From Streptomyces sp. NBC_01353 (GTDB lineage Bacteria; Actinomycetota; Actinomycetes; Streptomycetales; Streptomycetaceae): 64,000 bases of DNA. The translations under genes were made by a program, and so were the position numbers. Under the pieces are notes generated by a model. It saw only the letters and a program-made list of their open reading frames with translations. It searched no databases and had not been told where the DNA came from. Of the stretch, positions 8,430 to 16,120 are shown in pieces. Positions within the stretch are counted from its first letter, which is position 1. Each line of letters opens with the position of its first letter. The stretch spans positions 4,278,001 to 4,342,000 of the forward strand of contig NZ_CP108352.1 in assembly GCF_036237275.1 (NCBI RefSeq), given 5' to 3'.

Positions 8430-8676
8430 ACGCGAGCCACATCCAGTTCGCCCCGACGGATGGCTGCGAGCTCGCCCGCCCCAAGACGTCCATGTCCCTG
8501 ATCAGGCTGCCCGACGGCCAGGAGTGGGCCTACTCCGAGTCGCTCAACAGGGGCCATTTCAACGACGATCCGACCGTGTTCGCACGCGCATGCGCACCTA
8601 TGATGTGCTGAGGGCGGACGCTCCGTCAGTCCACGGGTCAGCCGCCTTCATCAGCGACGTGATGGAAGGGTTCAGG
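8430..8676 (+). pseudogene. Broken XRE-family regulator (DUF5753 C-terminal remnant, frameshifted)
   Basis: One forward frame gives PKTSMSLIRLPDGQEWAYSE followed by SLNRGHFNDDPTVFAR up to about 8590. A different frame then continues TYDVLRADA...AAFISDVMEGF. Together these make the C-terminal part of the DUF5753 domain usual in Streptomyces XRE regulators. A net one-base loss near 8585-8595 separates the frames, and the HTH half is missing. It sits directly before a DUF397 gene, the normal partner of such regulators. The frame break could be a sequencing error, but the missing N-terminus cannot. Confidence 0.6.
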
Positions 8677-8680
8677 CACC

Positions 8681-8869
8681 ATGCAGATGGACGTTCTCAG
8701 CACGGCGACGTGGATCAAGAGCAGCTACAGCGGAAGCGACGGCGGCAACTGCGTAGAGGTCGCCCCCGGATTCCCCGGCCTCGTCCCCGTACGTGACAGC
8801 AAGGTTCCGGATGGGCCCGCCCTCGTCTTCGACCGCCAGGCGCGGCACTCGTTCGTGAGCGCCCTGTGA
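8681..8869 (+). CDS. DUF397 protein (62 aa)
   Basis: Small DUF397 protein with the signature WIKSSYSGSDGGNCVEVA near residues 11-28 and the C-terminal PVRDSKVPDGPAL. DUF397 proteins are normally encoded with an XRE/DUF5753 regulator and act with it in development-related pairs (the WhiJ/BldB-type systems are relatives). The regulator upstream is only a remnant, so this copy is orphaned locally. Its TGA overlaps the GTG of the next gene by 4 bases, indicating coupling to that gene. Confidence 0.85.
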   Translation: MQMDVLSTATWIKSSYSGSDGGNCVEVAPGFPGLVPVRDSKVPDGPALVFDRQARHSFVSAL

Positions 8870-9255
8870 CCGTGAAGGACACCAAAGCCCTGTCCATCGG
8901 GCTCCACCCCCACTCGCTCGACTACAGCGCCCTCCCCGACGGTGTCGACGAGGCGTCGCTCACCGCACGCATCGCGGCGGGCAATGCCGCTCTGCGCGAG
9001 GCGGGGTTCGACGTCGTGACCTGTCTCGTGGACGCTTCGCCGGACAGCGCCGAGGCCGCCGTGCGGGAGCTGCTCGAGGGCGAGGAGTTCGGCCTGGCGA
9101 TGATCGGCGGTGGCGTGCGCATGATGCCTGAGCACACCCTGCTCTTCGAACGGCTCGTGAACGTCCTCATCGAGGCCGTGCCCGGGATCCGGCTCTGTTT
9201 CAACACCTCGCCGGAGACCACCGTCGACGCGTTGCGGCGCTGGATCGAGCCGTAG
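8866..9255 (+). CDS. Conserved hypothetical protein (129 aa)
   Basis: The GTG start at 8866 overlaps the DUF397 stop (GTGA). The product looks like a small Rossmann-like alpha/beta domain: alternating strands and helices with FDVVTCLVDASPDSAEAA, LLEGEEFGLAMIGGGVRM and VPGIRLCFNTSP. The GLAMIGGGVR loop resembles a nucleotide- or phosphate-binding turn, but I do not recognise the family and assign no function. Tight linkage to DUF397 suggests co-expression. Confidence 0.75.
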   Translation: MTVKDTKALSIGLHPHSLDYSALPDGVDEASLTARIAAGNAALREAGFDVVTCLVDASPDSAEAAVRELLEGEEFGLAMIGGGVRMMPEHTLLFERLVNVLIEAVPGIRLCFNTSPETTVDALRRWIEP

Positions 9256-9261
9256 CCGTAC

Positions 9262-9288
9262 GTCTCAGGCTCAGGCTCAGGCTCAGGC
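9262..9288. repeat. Short hexamer repeat CTCAGG, four copies
   Basis: Four tandem units of CTCAGG lie between the convergent genes ending at 9255 and 9283, and the last unit reaches the DoxX stop region. No function is evident. Confidence 0.7.
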
Positions 9289-9621
9289 GAGGAACAGGGC
9301 GGCGACGGCCGGGGCCGCGTACATCATCGGCCAGACGACGTGAGCGTACGAGCGGGCACGGATCACGGTGATCAGGGCCCCGGTGAAGTACAGGGCCACG
9401 CCGATCCCCGCCGCGAGGCCGATCGCCGGGATCCACAGGCCGACGACGAGGCCCACCGCGCCGGCCGCCTTGGCCAGGCCGAGCCAGGTCCACCAGGAGC
9501 GGGGGACTCCGTACTCGGTCAGCGGCTGGATGACCCACGGGGCCTTGATGAAGACCGAGAGCGCCGAGAAGCCGACCATGAACGCGGCGACGGCGGTGAC
9601 GACGATGTAGGTGGTGGACAT
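9283..9621 (-). CDS. DoxX-family membrane protein (112 aa)
   Basis: The protein has four predicted membrane helices (about residues 4-24, 45-65, 68-88 and 92-111), the DoxX size and pattern. It includes the typical PLTEYGVPRSWWTWLGLAKA segment. DoxX-like proteins are small quinone-oxidoreductase-like or redox-associated membrane subunits; the exact role of this one is unknown. The ATG at 9619-9621 is preceded by GAGGAG. It is convergent with the hypothetical gene ending at 9255. Confidence 0.88.
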   Translation of the reverse strand: MSTTYIVVTAVAAFMVGFSALSVFIKAPWVIQPLTEYGVPRSWWTWLGLAKAAGAVGLVVGLWIPAIGLAAGIGVALYFTGALITVIRARSYAHVVWPMMYAAPAVAALFLA

Positions 9622-9749
9622 CGGAGGCTCCTCAGTTCGGGGGCGGCGAGCGTTTCCCGCTCGCACACCCCACTGACGGAGCGCACCGCACATGTGTGAC
9701 AGGTCCCGAGGCGCTTTTTTTTCGAACCGCACCCGTGAGCTTCCGGCTC

Positions 9750-10057
9750 GGCCGCCCTCTCTCCGAGTGTGGCGGGTTCCACCGGCGCCTCAAGGGCGCT
9801 CCTGCGTCGCGTCGGCTTCGCCGATTCCGCTGCGCTCCACCCTTGACCCACCGCCTCGACCCGCCCTTTCACACTCGGAGGGCGGCCCGGGGTGGGGGCC
9901 AACGCGGCAGCGCGGATCGTGGCCAGCTCTGCTCAGCGCGCGCGGGCCGGAGGATGGGATGGCGCGGCAGTCGAATGGGGCGGTGACGGCACCGGCTCAG
10001 CGTGTTGCGGCGGCTGGACGGCTGGGACTCATGCCCCGCTGGTCACTCCCCGGTGGG
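9750..10057. repeat. Left arm of a long imperfect inverted repeat
   Basis: This segment is similar, in reverse complement, to 11155-11461. Shared blocks include the 9761-9880 palindrome (arms CCGAGTGTGGCGGGT and ACCCGCC...CACACTCGG), the stretch around GGCGCTCCTGCGTCGCGTCG, and the block CGGGACTCATGCCCCGCTGG near 10025-10046. The two arms enclose a GNAT gene. It contains no credible gene; translations on either strand give arginine-rich nonsense with the same KGAPASRRLRR string in both arms. Confidence 0.8.
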
Positions 10058-10526
10058 TGGCGAAACTCCCCCACCCCACCCCTTCCCGAAACCCTGCCGG
10101 GGAGAGGGGATGGGAGTAGGTGGGCCGGGGATCCGAGCCGGACGGCAGTAGTGGAGAGGGCCGGTGTCCCTAACTCTCCACTACTCGCGGTAACTTCGCC
10201 GGATAGGGCCCTTTGGGGCCCACCGAAGGCGAGTTGTGGAGACTTAGGGTCGCTCACGCTGACCAACTCACCCCACCACCCGCCCAGAGTTGATGGCGAA
10301 ATCCGAAATTCCCCACCCGCCGTTCAGTGCACCCCAGGCCTGCTCACCTTGGCTCCCCACCCGCAGCACCACCGAGGCGCTCTTGTCGGCTCGGCACGAT
10401 GGTGTCCCGCCGCTGCGCGTGGTGCAGGCCTCGTCGGATCTGCGCACGGGCGTGGCGCTGGTGAGCATCGCAGGGCTCGAAATATTCGATCGACGCCCTG
10501 GTCTTGCTTCGGGTTGGCTGGGCGGC
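10058..10526. other. Non-coding interval between the left repeat arm and the GNAT gene
   Basis: No gene is recognised. A perfect 12-bp inverted repeat (10147-10158 with 10174-10185, AGTAGTGGAGAG/CTCTCCACTACT) lies in the middle. The AT-rich element TCGAA-ATA-TTCGA at 10477-10489 lies about 40 bp before the GNAT start and may be part of its promoter or operator. Confidence 0.5.
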
Positions 10527-11105
10527 ATGCCAGAGCTGCGAACCGATCGTCTTCTGCTCCGCCGGTGGCAGGAGTCCGACCTCGAGCCGTGGGCGGCGAT
10601 GAACGCCGATCCCGAAGTTCGTGAACACCTGGGGGCGCTGCTGACACGGGAGCAGAGCGATGCCGTGGTGGCAGACATGCAGGCCGCGTTCGATGAGCGA
10701 GGTTTTGGGTGGTGGGCGCTGGAGGCGCGAGGGACGGGCGAGTTCATCGGCCGCGTCGGCTTGGACGAGGTGGACGAGGACATGCCATTCCCGGGGGTGG
10801 ACATCGGTTGGCGCCTGGTGCGTTCGGCATGGGGTCACGGCTATGCCACCGAGGCTGCCCGGGCCTGCCTGGCTTTCGGCTTCGAGACTCTCGGGCTGCC
10901 GGAAGTAATTGCGTCGACGACCGTCAACAACCTTCGTTCCCAGGCAGTGATGCGCCGGATCGGCATGACCCGCGACCCGGCCGACGACTTCGAGGATCCG
11001 AGCGTGCCCGAAGGGCCGCTTCGCCAGTGTGTGCTGTTTCGGACCCACGCAGGAATGCACACGGACAGACCCACACGGCTCGAAGCGCCCCCGACTCCTC
11101 GTTGA
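10527..11105 (+). CDS. GNAT N-acetyltransferase, RimJ/RimL type (192 aa)
   Basis: The sequence begins MPELRTDRLLLRRWQESDLE, the typical opening of RimJ/RimL-like acetyltransferases. It has the acetyl-CoA loop RSAWGHGYATEAARA (about 92-106) and the C-terminal ASTTVNNLRSQAVMRRIGM (about 131-149). It should transfer an acetyl group from acetyl-CoA to a protein N-terminus or small amine; the substrate is unknown. The C-terminal tail (HTDRPTRLEAPPTPR) is probably a read-through addition. It is the only clear gene between two inverted repeat arms, so it may have arrived with them. Confidence 0.88.
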   Translation: MPELRTDRLLLRRWQESDLEPWAAMNADPEVREHLGALLTREQSDAVVADMQAAFDERGFGWWALEARGTGEFIGRVGLDEVDEDMPFPGVDIGWRLVRSAWGHGYATEAARACLAFGFETLGLPEVIASTTVNNLRSQAVMRRIGMTRDPADDFEDPSVPEGPLRQCVLFRTHAGMHTDRPTRLEAPPTPR

Positions 11106-11154
11106 TGGCGCAACCGTCCGGGGAACGAAGAGCGGAGTGGTGATTCTCAGGAAT

Positions 11155-11461
11155 GCCCACCAGGAGTGACCAGCGGGGCATGAGTCCCGGCCGACCGACG
11201 GCGGTCACACGCTGAGCGCCGCCGAGCCGCCCCACTCAACTGCCGCGCACCACCACCCACACACCCGCAGGCGCCGATCCCCGCCCAGGACCGAGGGAGT
11301 TGTCGCGTGGCCACGCCCCCCGGCCGCCCTCCGAGTGTGAAAAGGCGACCGGAGGCGGTGGGTCAAGGGTGAAGCGCAGCGCAATCGGCGAAGCCGACGC
11401 GACGCAGGAGCGCCCTTGACCCACCGCCTCCGGTCGCCACACTCGGAACGAGGGCGGCCGC
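11155..11461. repeat. Right arm of the long inverted repeat, containing a 26-bp perfect-stem hairpin
   Basis: Reverse-complement partner of 9750-10057. Inside it, 11344-11369 pairs perfectly with 11413-11438 (26 bp), extended outward by CCGAGTGTG/CACACTCGG. The loop of about 43 bases contains further short complementarity. This is a compact hairpin element of about 116 bp, and the left arm holds a copy with its core in the opposite orientation. No gene is seen between 11106 and 11553. Confidence 0.8.
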
Positions 11462-11553
11462 ACCAGAAGCCCACAGGGGCGTCCACGCCAGGCGGCTCAG
11501 AGACCCGAAGCCCACGAAGGACCAGGCTCCGGACTCGGCCCAGGAACCCGACC

Positions 11554-11784
11554 TCAGCCCAGCGCCAGCCAGGCCACCGCCGCCAGGACCACGATCGCCG
11601 CGATCACGCCGACGATGAGGCCCACCCGGGGGCCGGAGGACTGGGGGGCCGCCGCCTGGCGGCCGCCGCCCTGCGGGGCGCCCTCGTCGACGAAGGCGCG
11701 GAACATCTGCGTGCTGCCGGCCGGGTCGTAGTTGCCCTCGGGGCCGGGGCCCTGACCGTACGGAGCTTGGGGGTTGTGTGCCAT
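11554..11784 (-). CDS. Small tail-anchored membrane protein (76 aa)
   Basis: The N-terminal part is glycine/proline/glutamine-rich (MAHNPQAPYGQGPGPEGNYD) and contains the conserved-looking PAGSTQMFRAFVDEG. A single C-terminal membrane helix (GLIVGVIAAIVVLAAVAWLAL, about residues 54-74) ends the protein, so it is probably tail-anchored with its N-terminus in the cytoplasm. I recall this family next to MarR/MFS genes in Streptomyces but know no function. The ATG at 11782-11784 is chosen; longer reading adds non-conserved arginine-rich residues. Confidence 0.75.
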   Translation of the reverse strand: MAHNPQAPYGQGPGPEGNYDPAGSTQMFRAFVDEGAPQGGGRQAAAPQSSGPRVGLIVGVIAAIVVLAAVAWLALG

Positions 11785-11969
11785 GAGCCAGGACCCTAGC
11801 GAACCCCGGCTGCCACACCCAAGCCCCCGCCGGGTCCGGGCACCGGTCCGGCACCGGTCCGGCACGGGACTGGCACCGATCCCCCGCACGCCTCCCCCTC
11901 TTCCCCTCCCCTCTCCCCCTCCCCCGCTCCCCCTTTGCCGATTCTTTAGCGCCGTTTGACCGATTTAGT

Positions 11970-12011
11970 TTGCCTGGAGCAACCATCCATCTCTATGGTT
12001 GCCCTAAGCAA
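11970..12011. promoter_or_regulatory. Two TTGC-N5-GCAA palindromes, probable MarR operator
   Basis: The sites lie at 11970-11982 (TTGCCTGGAGCAA) and 11999-12011 (TTGCCCTAAGCAA), 29 bp centre to centre, close to three helical turns. They lie in the leader of the marR gene between the TTTGACC-like -35 region and the start codon, where MarR binding would block its own transcription. Confidence 0.6.
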
Positions 12012-12030
12012 CAACATGCATGGGGTCGCA

Positions 12031-12483
12031 GTGGACAAGGTCGACAAGCCGAACCGGTACGAGAACCTCGCCCGACAGGTGAGCGCCATCGGCGCGGTGA
12101 AGCGCGGTATGGCCCGCTCTCTGCCCGCCGACTGTCCCAGCGGCTCCGCCATCGTCCTCGCCCTGCTCAAGCACGAGGGGGACATGCGCATGAGTCGTAT
12201 CTCGGAGCGCATGGCCGTCGACATGTCGGTCAGCAGCCGCCACGTGTCCCACGCCGTCGACCGCGGCTGGGTCGAGCGGCTGCCCGATCCCGCCGACAAG
12301 CGCTCCCGCATCCTGCACCTCACCGTCGAGGGCAGGGAGAAGCTCGACGAGCTCGACCGCCGGCTGACCGCCATGCTCACCCGCAACCTCGCGGACTGGT
12401 CCGACGAAGACGTCGAACTGCTCACCCACCTGCTCGCCCGCCTCCGCGACTCCTTCGGTGACTGCCGGGCCCACCACGCCTAA
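12031..12483 (+). CDS. MarR-family transcriptional regulator (about 150 aa)
   Basis: Winged-helix MarR protein. The recognition region MRMSRISERMAVDMSVSSRH (about 54-73) and the wing DRGWVERLPDPADKRSRILH (about 79-98) are clear. GTG 12031, behind GGGG, is preferred because the earlier ATGs at 11995 and 12016 lie within or immediately behind the palindromic operator; the start is uncertain. It is followed after 134 bp by an MFS exporter in the same direction, the standard arrangement for a MarR repressor that also controls its neighbouring pump. The ligand is unknown. Confidence 0.88.
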   Translation: MDKVDKPNRYENLARQVSAIGAVKRGMARSLPADCPSGSAIVLALLKHEGDMRMSRISERMAVDMSVSSRHVSHAVDRGWVERLPDPADKRSRILHLTVEGREKLDELDRRLTAMLTRNLADWSDEDVELLTHLLARLRDSFGDCRAHHA

Positions 12484-12499
12484 GGCACCCGCCTAAAAC

Positions 12500-12612
12500 A
12501 CCCGCGCAAACAGCACCAGGCCTGAACCACCCGGCCTCACAGCAACAGCACCCCCGTAGACAGCACACGCCTGACAGCACCCGCCTGACAGCACACGCGC
12601 AACAGCAAAGGA
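12500..12612. repeat. Short degenerate tandem repeat in the leader of the MFS gene
   Basis: About five copies of ACAGCACNCGCCTG-like units fill most of the marR-MFS gap and end just before AAAGGAAG, the ribosome site of the exporter. Confidence 0.55.
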
Positions 12613-12617
12613 AGTTC

Positions 12618-15029
12618 ATGGCCACGACAACACCCGCCCCGCCAACGCAGGCGGGCGGCCACACCTCCGGCGCGGCGCCCATGACGCACCGGCAGATCAT
12701 GGAGGCGCTCTCCGGGCTGCTGCTCGGCATGTTCGTCGCCATCCTGTCGTCGACGATCGTCTCCAACGCCCTCCCCCAGATCATCACCGACCTCGGCGGC
12801 GGCCAGTCCGCCTACACCTGGGTCGTCACGGCCGCACTTCTGTCGATGACCGCGACCACCCCGCTCTGGGGCAAGCTCGCGGATCTCTTCTCCAAGAAGC
12901 TGCTCGTCCAGATAGCACTGGTCATCTACGTCGCCGGTTCGGTCGTCGCCGGTCTCTCCCAGAACACCGGGATGCTCATCGCCTGCCGTGTCGTGCAGGG
13001 CATCGGCGTCGGCGGTCTGACCGCCCTCTCCCAGATCATCCTGGCGGCGATGATCGCCCCGCGTGAGCGTGGCCGGTACAGCGGCTACCTCGGTGCGGTG
13101 TTCGCCGTCGCCACCGTCGGCGGCCCGCTGCTCGGCGGCGTCATCACCGACACCGACTGGCTCGGCTGGCGCTGGTGCTTCTACGTCGGCGTGCCCTTCG
13201 CGCTGATCGCGCTCCTGGTCCTCCAGAAGACGCTGAAGCTCCCCGTCGTGAAGCGCAAGGTCAAGGTCGACTGGACGGGCGCCTTCGTCATCAGCGCCGC
13301 GGTCTCCCTCCTCCTGATCTGGGTGACGTTCGCGGGCGACAAGTACGACTGGGTGTCCTGGCAGACGGCCGCCATGGTCGGCGGCTCCGTCTTCCTCGGC
13401 GCGCTGTTCGTCTTCGTCGAGTCGAAGGCCGACGAGCCGATCATCCCGCTGCGCCTCTTCCGCAACCGCACGATCACCCTCGCCTCCCTCGCCTCGCTCT
13501 TCGTCGGCGTCGCGATGTTCGCCGGCACGGTCTTCTTCAGCCAGTACTTCCAGCTGGCGCGCAACGAGTCGCCGACGATGTCCGGCGTCCTCACCATCCC
13601 GATGATCGCCGGCCTGTTCGTCTCCTCGACCGTCTCCGGCATGGTCATCACCAAGACCGGCAAGTGGAAGGCCTGGCTGGTCAGCGGCGGTGCCCTGACG
13701 ACCGGCGGACTCGGCCTGCTCGGCACGATCCGCTACGACACCGAGTACTGGCACATCGCGCTCTTCATGGGCGTCATGGGTCTGGGCCTCGGCATGATGA
13801 TGCAGAACCTGGTGCTCTGCACGCAGAACCAGGTGGCCCCTGCCGACCTCGGTTCCGCCTCCTCCGTCGTCACCTTCTTCCGCTCCCTCGGCGGTGCGAT
13901 CGGCGTCTCGGCGCTCGGCGCGGTGCTGGCCAATCGGGTCACGCACTACGTCCAGGACGGCATGACCGCCCTCGGCCCGAAGGCCGCGGGCATGGGCAAC
14001 GGCGGTTCGGGCGGTGGCATCCCGGACATGGACAAGCTGCCGGCCCCGATCCGTACCGTCATGGAGGACGCGTACGGACACGGTGTCGCCGATGTCTTCC
14101 TCTACTCGGCGCCGTTCGCGCTGCTCGCCTTCCTGGTGACGCTGTTCATCAAGGAGGTCGCGCTGAAGAGCAGTTCGGCCCCCAAGACGGACACGGCGCC
14201 GGCCGCCCCGGAGGAGCCGACGGCCGCCGTGGCGGTCGCCGAGACCACCGCCACGGTGACCACCGGCCTGACCATCAGCGGCACCGTTCGTACCGCCGAA
14301 GGCACCGACCTCCCCGGCGCGACGCTCACCCTGATCTCACTCGGCGGGCAGCAGCTCGGCCGCTCGGTCGTAGGGGGCGAGGGCCGGTACGCCTTCGACG
14401 CCCCGGCCACCGGTTCGTACGTCCTGATCGCCTCCGCCGACGGCTTCCAGCCGCAGGCCTCCACGGTCGTCGTGAACGACGGTCCGCTCGCTCACGATGT
14501 GCTCCTGACCGGCACCAGCGGCCTCACCGGCTCGGTGACCGCGGCCGAGAGCGGCGCGCCGGTGGACGGGGCGCTGGTCGTGATCACGGACGTACGGGGC
14601 GAGGTGCTGGCGACCGGCAAGTCCGGCGCGGACGGCGGCTTCGCCTTCGGCGAGCTGGTGCCGGGCGCGGTCACGGTCGCGGTCACCGCCGCCGGTTACC
14701 GGCCGCAGGCGCTGCCCGTCGAGATCGGCGGCCAGGGCGTGACGGGGCTCGACGTGGCCCTGGCGGCCGGAGCGGTCGTCCACGGGACCGTCCGCGCGGG
14801 CCTCGACCACCGGCCGCTGGCCGACGCACGGGTGACCCTGGTCGACGCCGCCGGGAACGTGAAGGCCTCGGCAACGACGGACACCGACGGCGCGTACGCC
14901 TTCGCGGACCTGGACGCCGGCGAGTACACGCTCATCGCGACCGGCTACCCGCCGGTGGCGGGGCGGCTGACCGTGACCGGCACCGGGGTCGACGGTCACG
15001 ACATCGAACTCGCCCACCCGGGCGAGTGA
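12618..15029 (+). CDS. MFS drug exporter (DHA2/EmrB type) fused to three carboxypeptidase-regulatory-like domains (803 aa)
   Basis: Residues about 30-520 form a 14-helix DHA2-type proton antiporter with motif A (LWGKLADLFSKK) and motif C-like segments (GYLGAVFAVATVGGPLLGG). The chain then continues for about 250 residues with three similar beta-sandwich repeats of 80-85 residues (about 549-630, 630-715 and 715-803). Each repeat has the pattern GxVxA...PxxGAxVxL...GxYxFxxLxxGxYxLxAxxxGYxP. These are CarboxypepD_reg-like (transthyretin-like) domains, not found in ordinary EmrB pumps. It lies downstream of a marR gene and upstream of a YceI gene that carries the same domain type. Confidence 0.9.
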   Translation: MATTTPAPPTQAGGHTSGAAPMTHRQIMEALSGLLLGMFVAILSSTIVSNALPQIITDLGGGQSAYTWVVTAALLSMTATTPLWGKLADLFSKKLLVQIALVIYVAGSVVAGLSQNTGMLIACRVVQGIGVGGLTALSQIILAAMIAPRERGRYSGYLGAVFAVATVGGPLLGGVITDTDWLGWRWCFYVGVPFALIALLVLQKTLKLPVVKRKVKVDWTGAFVISAAVSLLLIWVTFAGDKYDWVSWQTAAMVGGSVFLGALFVFVESKADEPIIPLRLFRNRTITLASLASLFVGVAMFAGTVFFSQYFQLARNESPTMSGVLTIPMIAGLFVSSTVSGMVITKTGKWKAWLVSGGALTTGGLGLLGTIRYDTEYWHIALFMGVMGLGLGMMMQNLVLCTQNQVAPADLGSASSVVTFFRSLGGAIGVSALGAVLANRVTHYVQDGMTALGPKAAGMGNGGSGGGIPDMDKLPAPIRTVMEDAYGHGVADVFLYSAPFALLAFLVTLFIKEVALKSSSAPKTDTAPAAPEEPTAAVAVAETTATVTTGLTISGTVRTAEGTDLPGATLTLISLGGQQLGRSVVGGEGRYAFDAPATGSYVLIASADGFQPQASTVVVNDGPLAHDVLLTGTSGLTGSVTAAESGAPVDGALVVITDVRGEVLATGKSGADGGFAFGELVPGAVTVAVTAAGYRPQALPVEIGGQGVTGLDVALAAGAVVHGTVRAGLDHRPLADARVTLVDAAGNVKASATTDTDGAYAFADLDAGEYTLIATGYPPVAGRLTVTGTGVDGHDIELAHPGE

Positions 15030-15071
15030 CCGACTCCCGGCCGCGCTTCGAGCGGAGGCGCGACCGGGTCC

Positions 15072-15103
15072 GGGGCGGCAGGCAGGGGACGGCCTGCCGC
15101 CCC
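15072..15103 (+). terminator. Terminator after the MFS fusion gene
   Basis: Perfect 12-bp stem GGGGCGGCAGGC / GCCTGCCGCCCC with an 8-base loop, followed by GTTGTTC. Confidence 0.85.
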
Positions 15104-15135
15104 GTTGTTCTTCCAAGTGAGGGTTGAGGGTACGG

Positions 15136-15939
15136 ATGGGACTGCACGCACAGGTACGGACCCGCGACGGGTGGCCGGTCCAGCACGCGGTGGTGACCGT
15201 GACGGACGGTTCGGGCGGACAGGTCCTGCGGGCGGCGGCGGACGGGGACGGAGTCGTACAGGCCGAGGGCTCGCTGGCCCCGGGGCCGTACACGGTGGTG
15301 GTGACCGCGCTCGGCTACGCACCGGACGCGCGTACGTCGCTGGTGGGCGGGACCGGGCGTGCGGACGTCGGGACGGTCGTCCTGGCCCGCACGGGCGGAA
15401 CGGAGCTCCCGCCGCCAGGGGCGTGGACCCTGGACGCGGCGCACTCCTCGGTGGGGGCGGTGGCCCAGCACCTGGGGATCTCCAGCGTGCACGGCCGGTT
15501 CACCGAGTTCACCGGCCGGATCGAGATCGCGCCGGAGGTCCTGGCCTCGCGGGTGGAGGCGGTCATCGCGGCCGACTCCGTCGACACGGGCAACGGGCTG
15601 CGGGACAAGCACCTGCGGTCCGAGGACTTCCTGGACGTGGACGGCTTCCCGGAGATCACGTACCGCAGCTCGGCGCTGCGCGAGGCGGGCCCGGACCGGT
15701 GGACCGTGGACGGGGATCTGACGCTGCGGGGCGTCACGCGGGAAGTCCCGCTGGATCTCACCTATCTGGGGACGAGCGCGGATCCGTGGGGCGGGGTGCG
15801 GGCGGCGTTCCGCGCGGAGGCGGAGCTGCGGCGCGAGGACTTCGCGATGAACTACAACCAGGTGGTGTCGGCGGGCATCGCGGCGATCGGCGCGACGCTG
15901 CGGGTGACGCTGGACATCCAGGCGGTACGGGAGGACTGA
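15136..15939 (+). CDS. YceI-family lipid-binding protein with N-terminal regulatory-like domain (267 aa)
   Basis: Residues about 1-85 are a carboxypeptidase-regulatory-like beta domain (GLHAQVRTRDGWPVQHAVVT ... ALGYAPDA). It is related to the three repeats at the end of the upstream exporter. Residues about 95-267 are a YceI lipocalin-like barrel (WTLDAAHSSVGAVAQHLGIS at the start; FPEITYRSS and GVTREVPLDLTY inside). YceI proteins bind isoprenoid or other amphiphilic ligands. No signal peptide is present, so it should be cytoplasmic. ATG 15136 follows GAGGG at 15126-15130. A terminator separates it from the exporter gene. Confidence 0.9.
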   Translation: MGLHAQVRTRDGWPVQHAVVTVTDGSGGQVLRAAADGDGVVQAEGSLAPGPYTVVVTALGYAPDARTSLVGGTGRADVGTVVLARTGGTELPPPGAWTLDAAHSSVGAVAQHLGISSVHGRFTEFTGRIEIAPEVLASRVEAVIAADSVDTGNGLRDKHLRSEDFLDVDGFPEITYRSSALREAGPDRWTVDGDLTLRGVTREVPLDLTYLGTSADPWGGVRAAFRAEAELRREDFAMNYNQVVSAGIAAIGATLRVTLDIQAVRED

Positions 15940-16082
15940 GGGGCGGTACGGGAGGTCTAAGGGGCGGTACGGGAGGACTGAGGCGCGGGTCGGGAGGGAT
16001 GAGGGACGGGTCGGGAGGACTGAGGCGCGGGTCGGGAGGGCTGAGGGACGGGTCGGGAGGGCTGAGGGGCACTACGGGAGGG
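15939..16082. repeat. 21-bp minisatellite, about seven copies
   Basis: Tandem units of the form GGGGCGGTACGGGAGGACTGA (variants GCGCGGGTCGGGAGGGATGA) follow the YceI stop codon and end before the convergent tetR gene. The period is 21 bases, so the reverse strand reads as heptapeptide LSPPDPx repeats. That is a shadow, not a gene. Confidence 0.85.
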
Positions 16083-16120
16083 GGCTTGTGCGCCCTCCCG
16101 TGAAGACCGGCCCCACATCC

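Noticed and set aside
9696..9986. Arginine-rich frames in both repeat arms (KGAPASRRLRR in each)
   Set aside because: The similarity between the two frames reflects the DNA inverted repeat; there is no ribosome site and no protein-like composition.
11331..11446. CRISPR or tRNA-like RNA at the strong hairpin
   Set aside because: There is only one hairpin per arm, no spacer-repeat periodicity and no tRNA T-loop.
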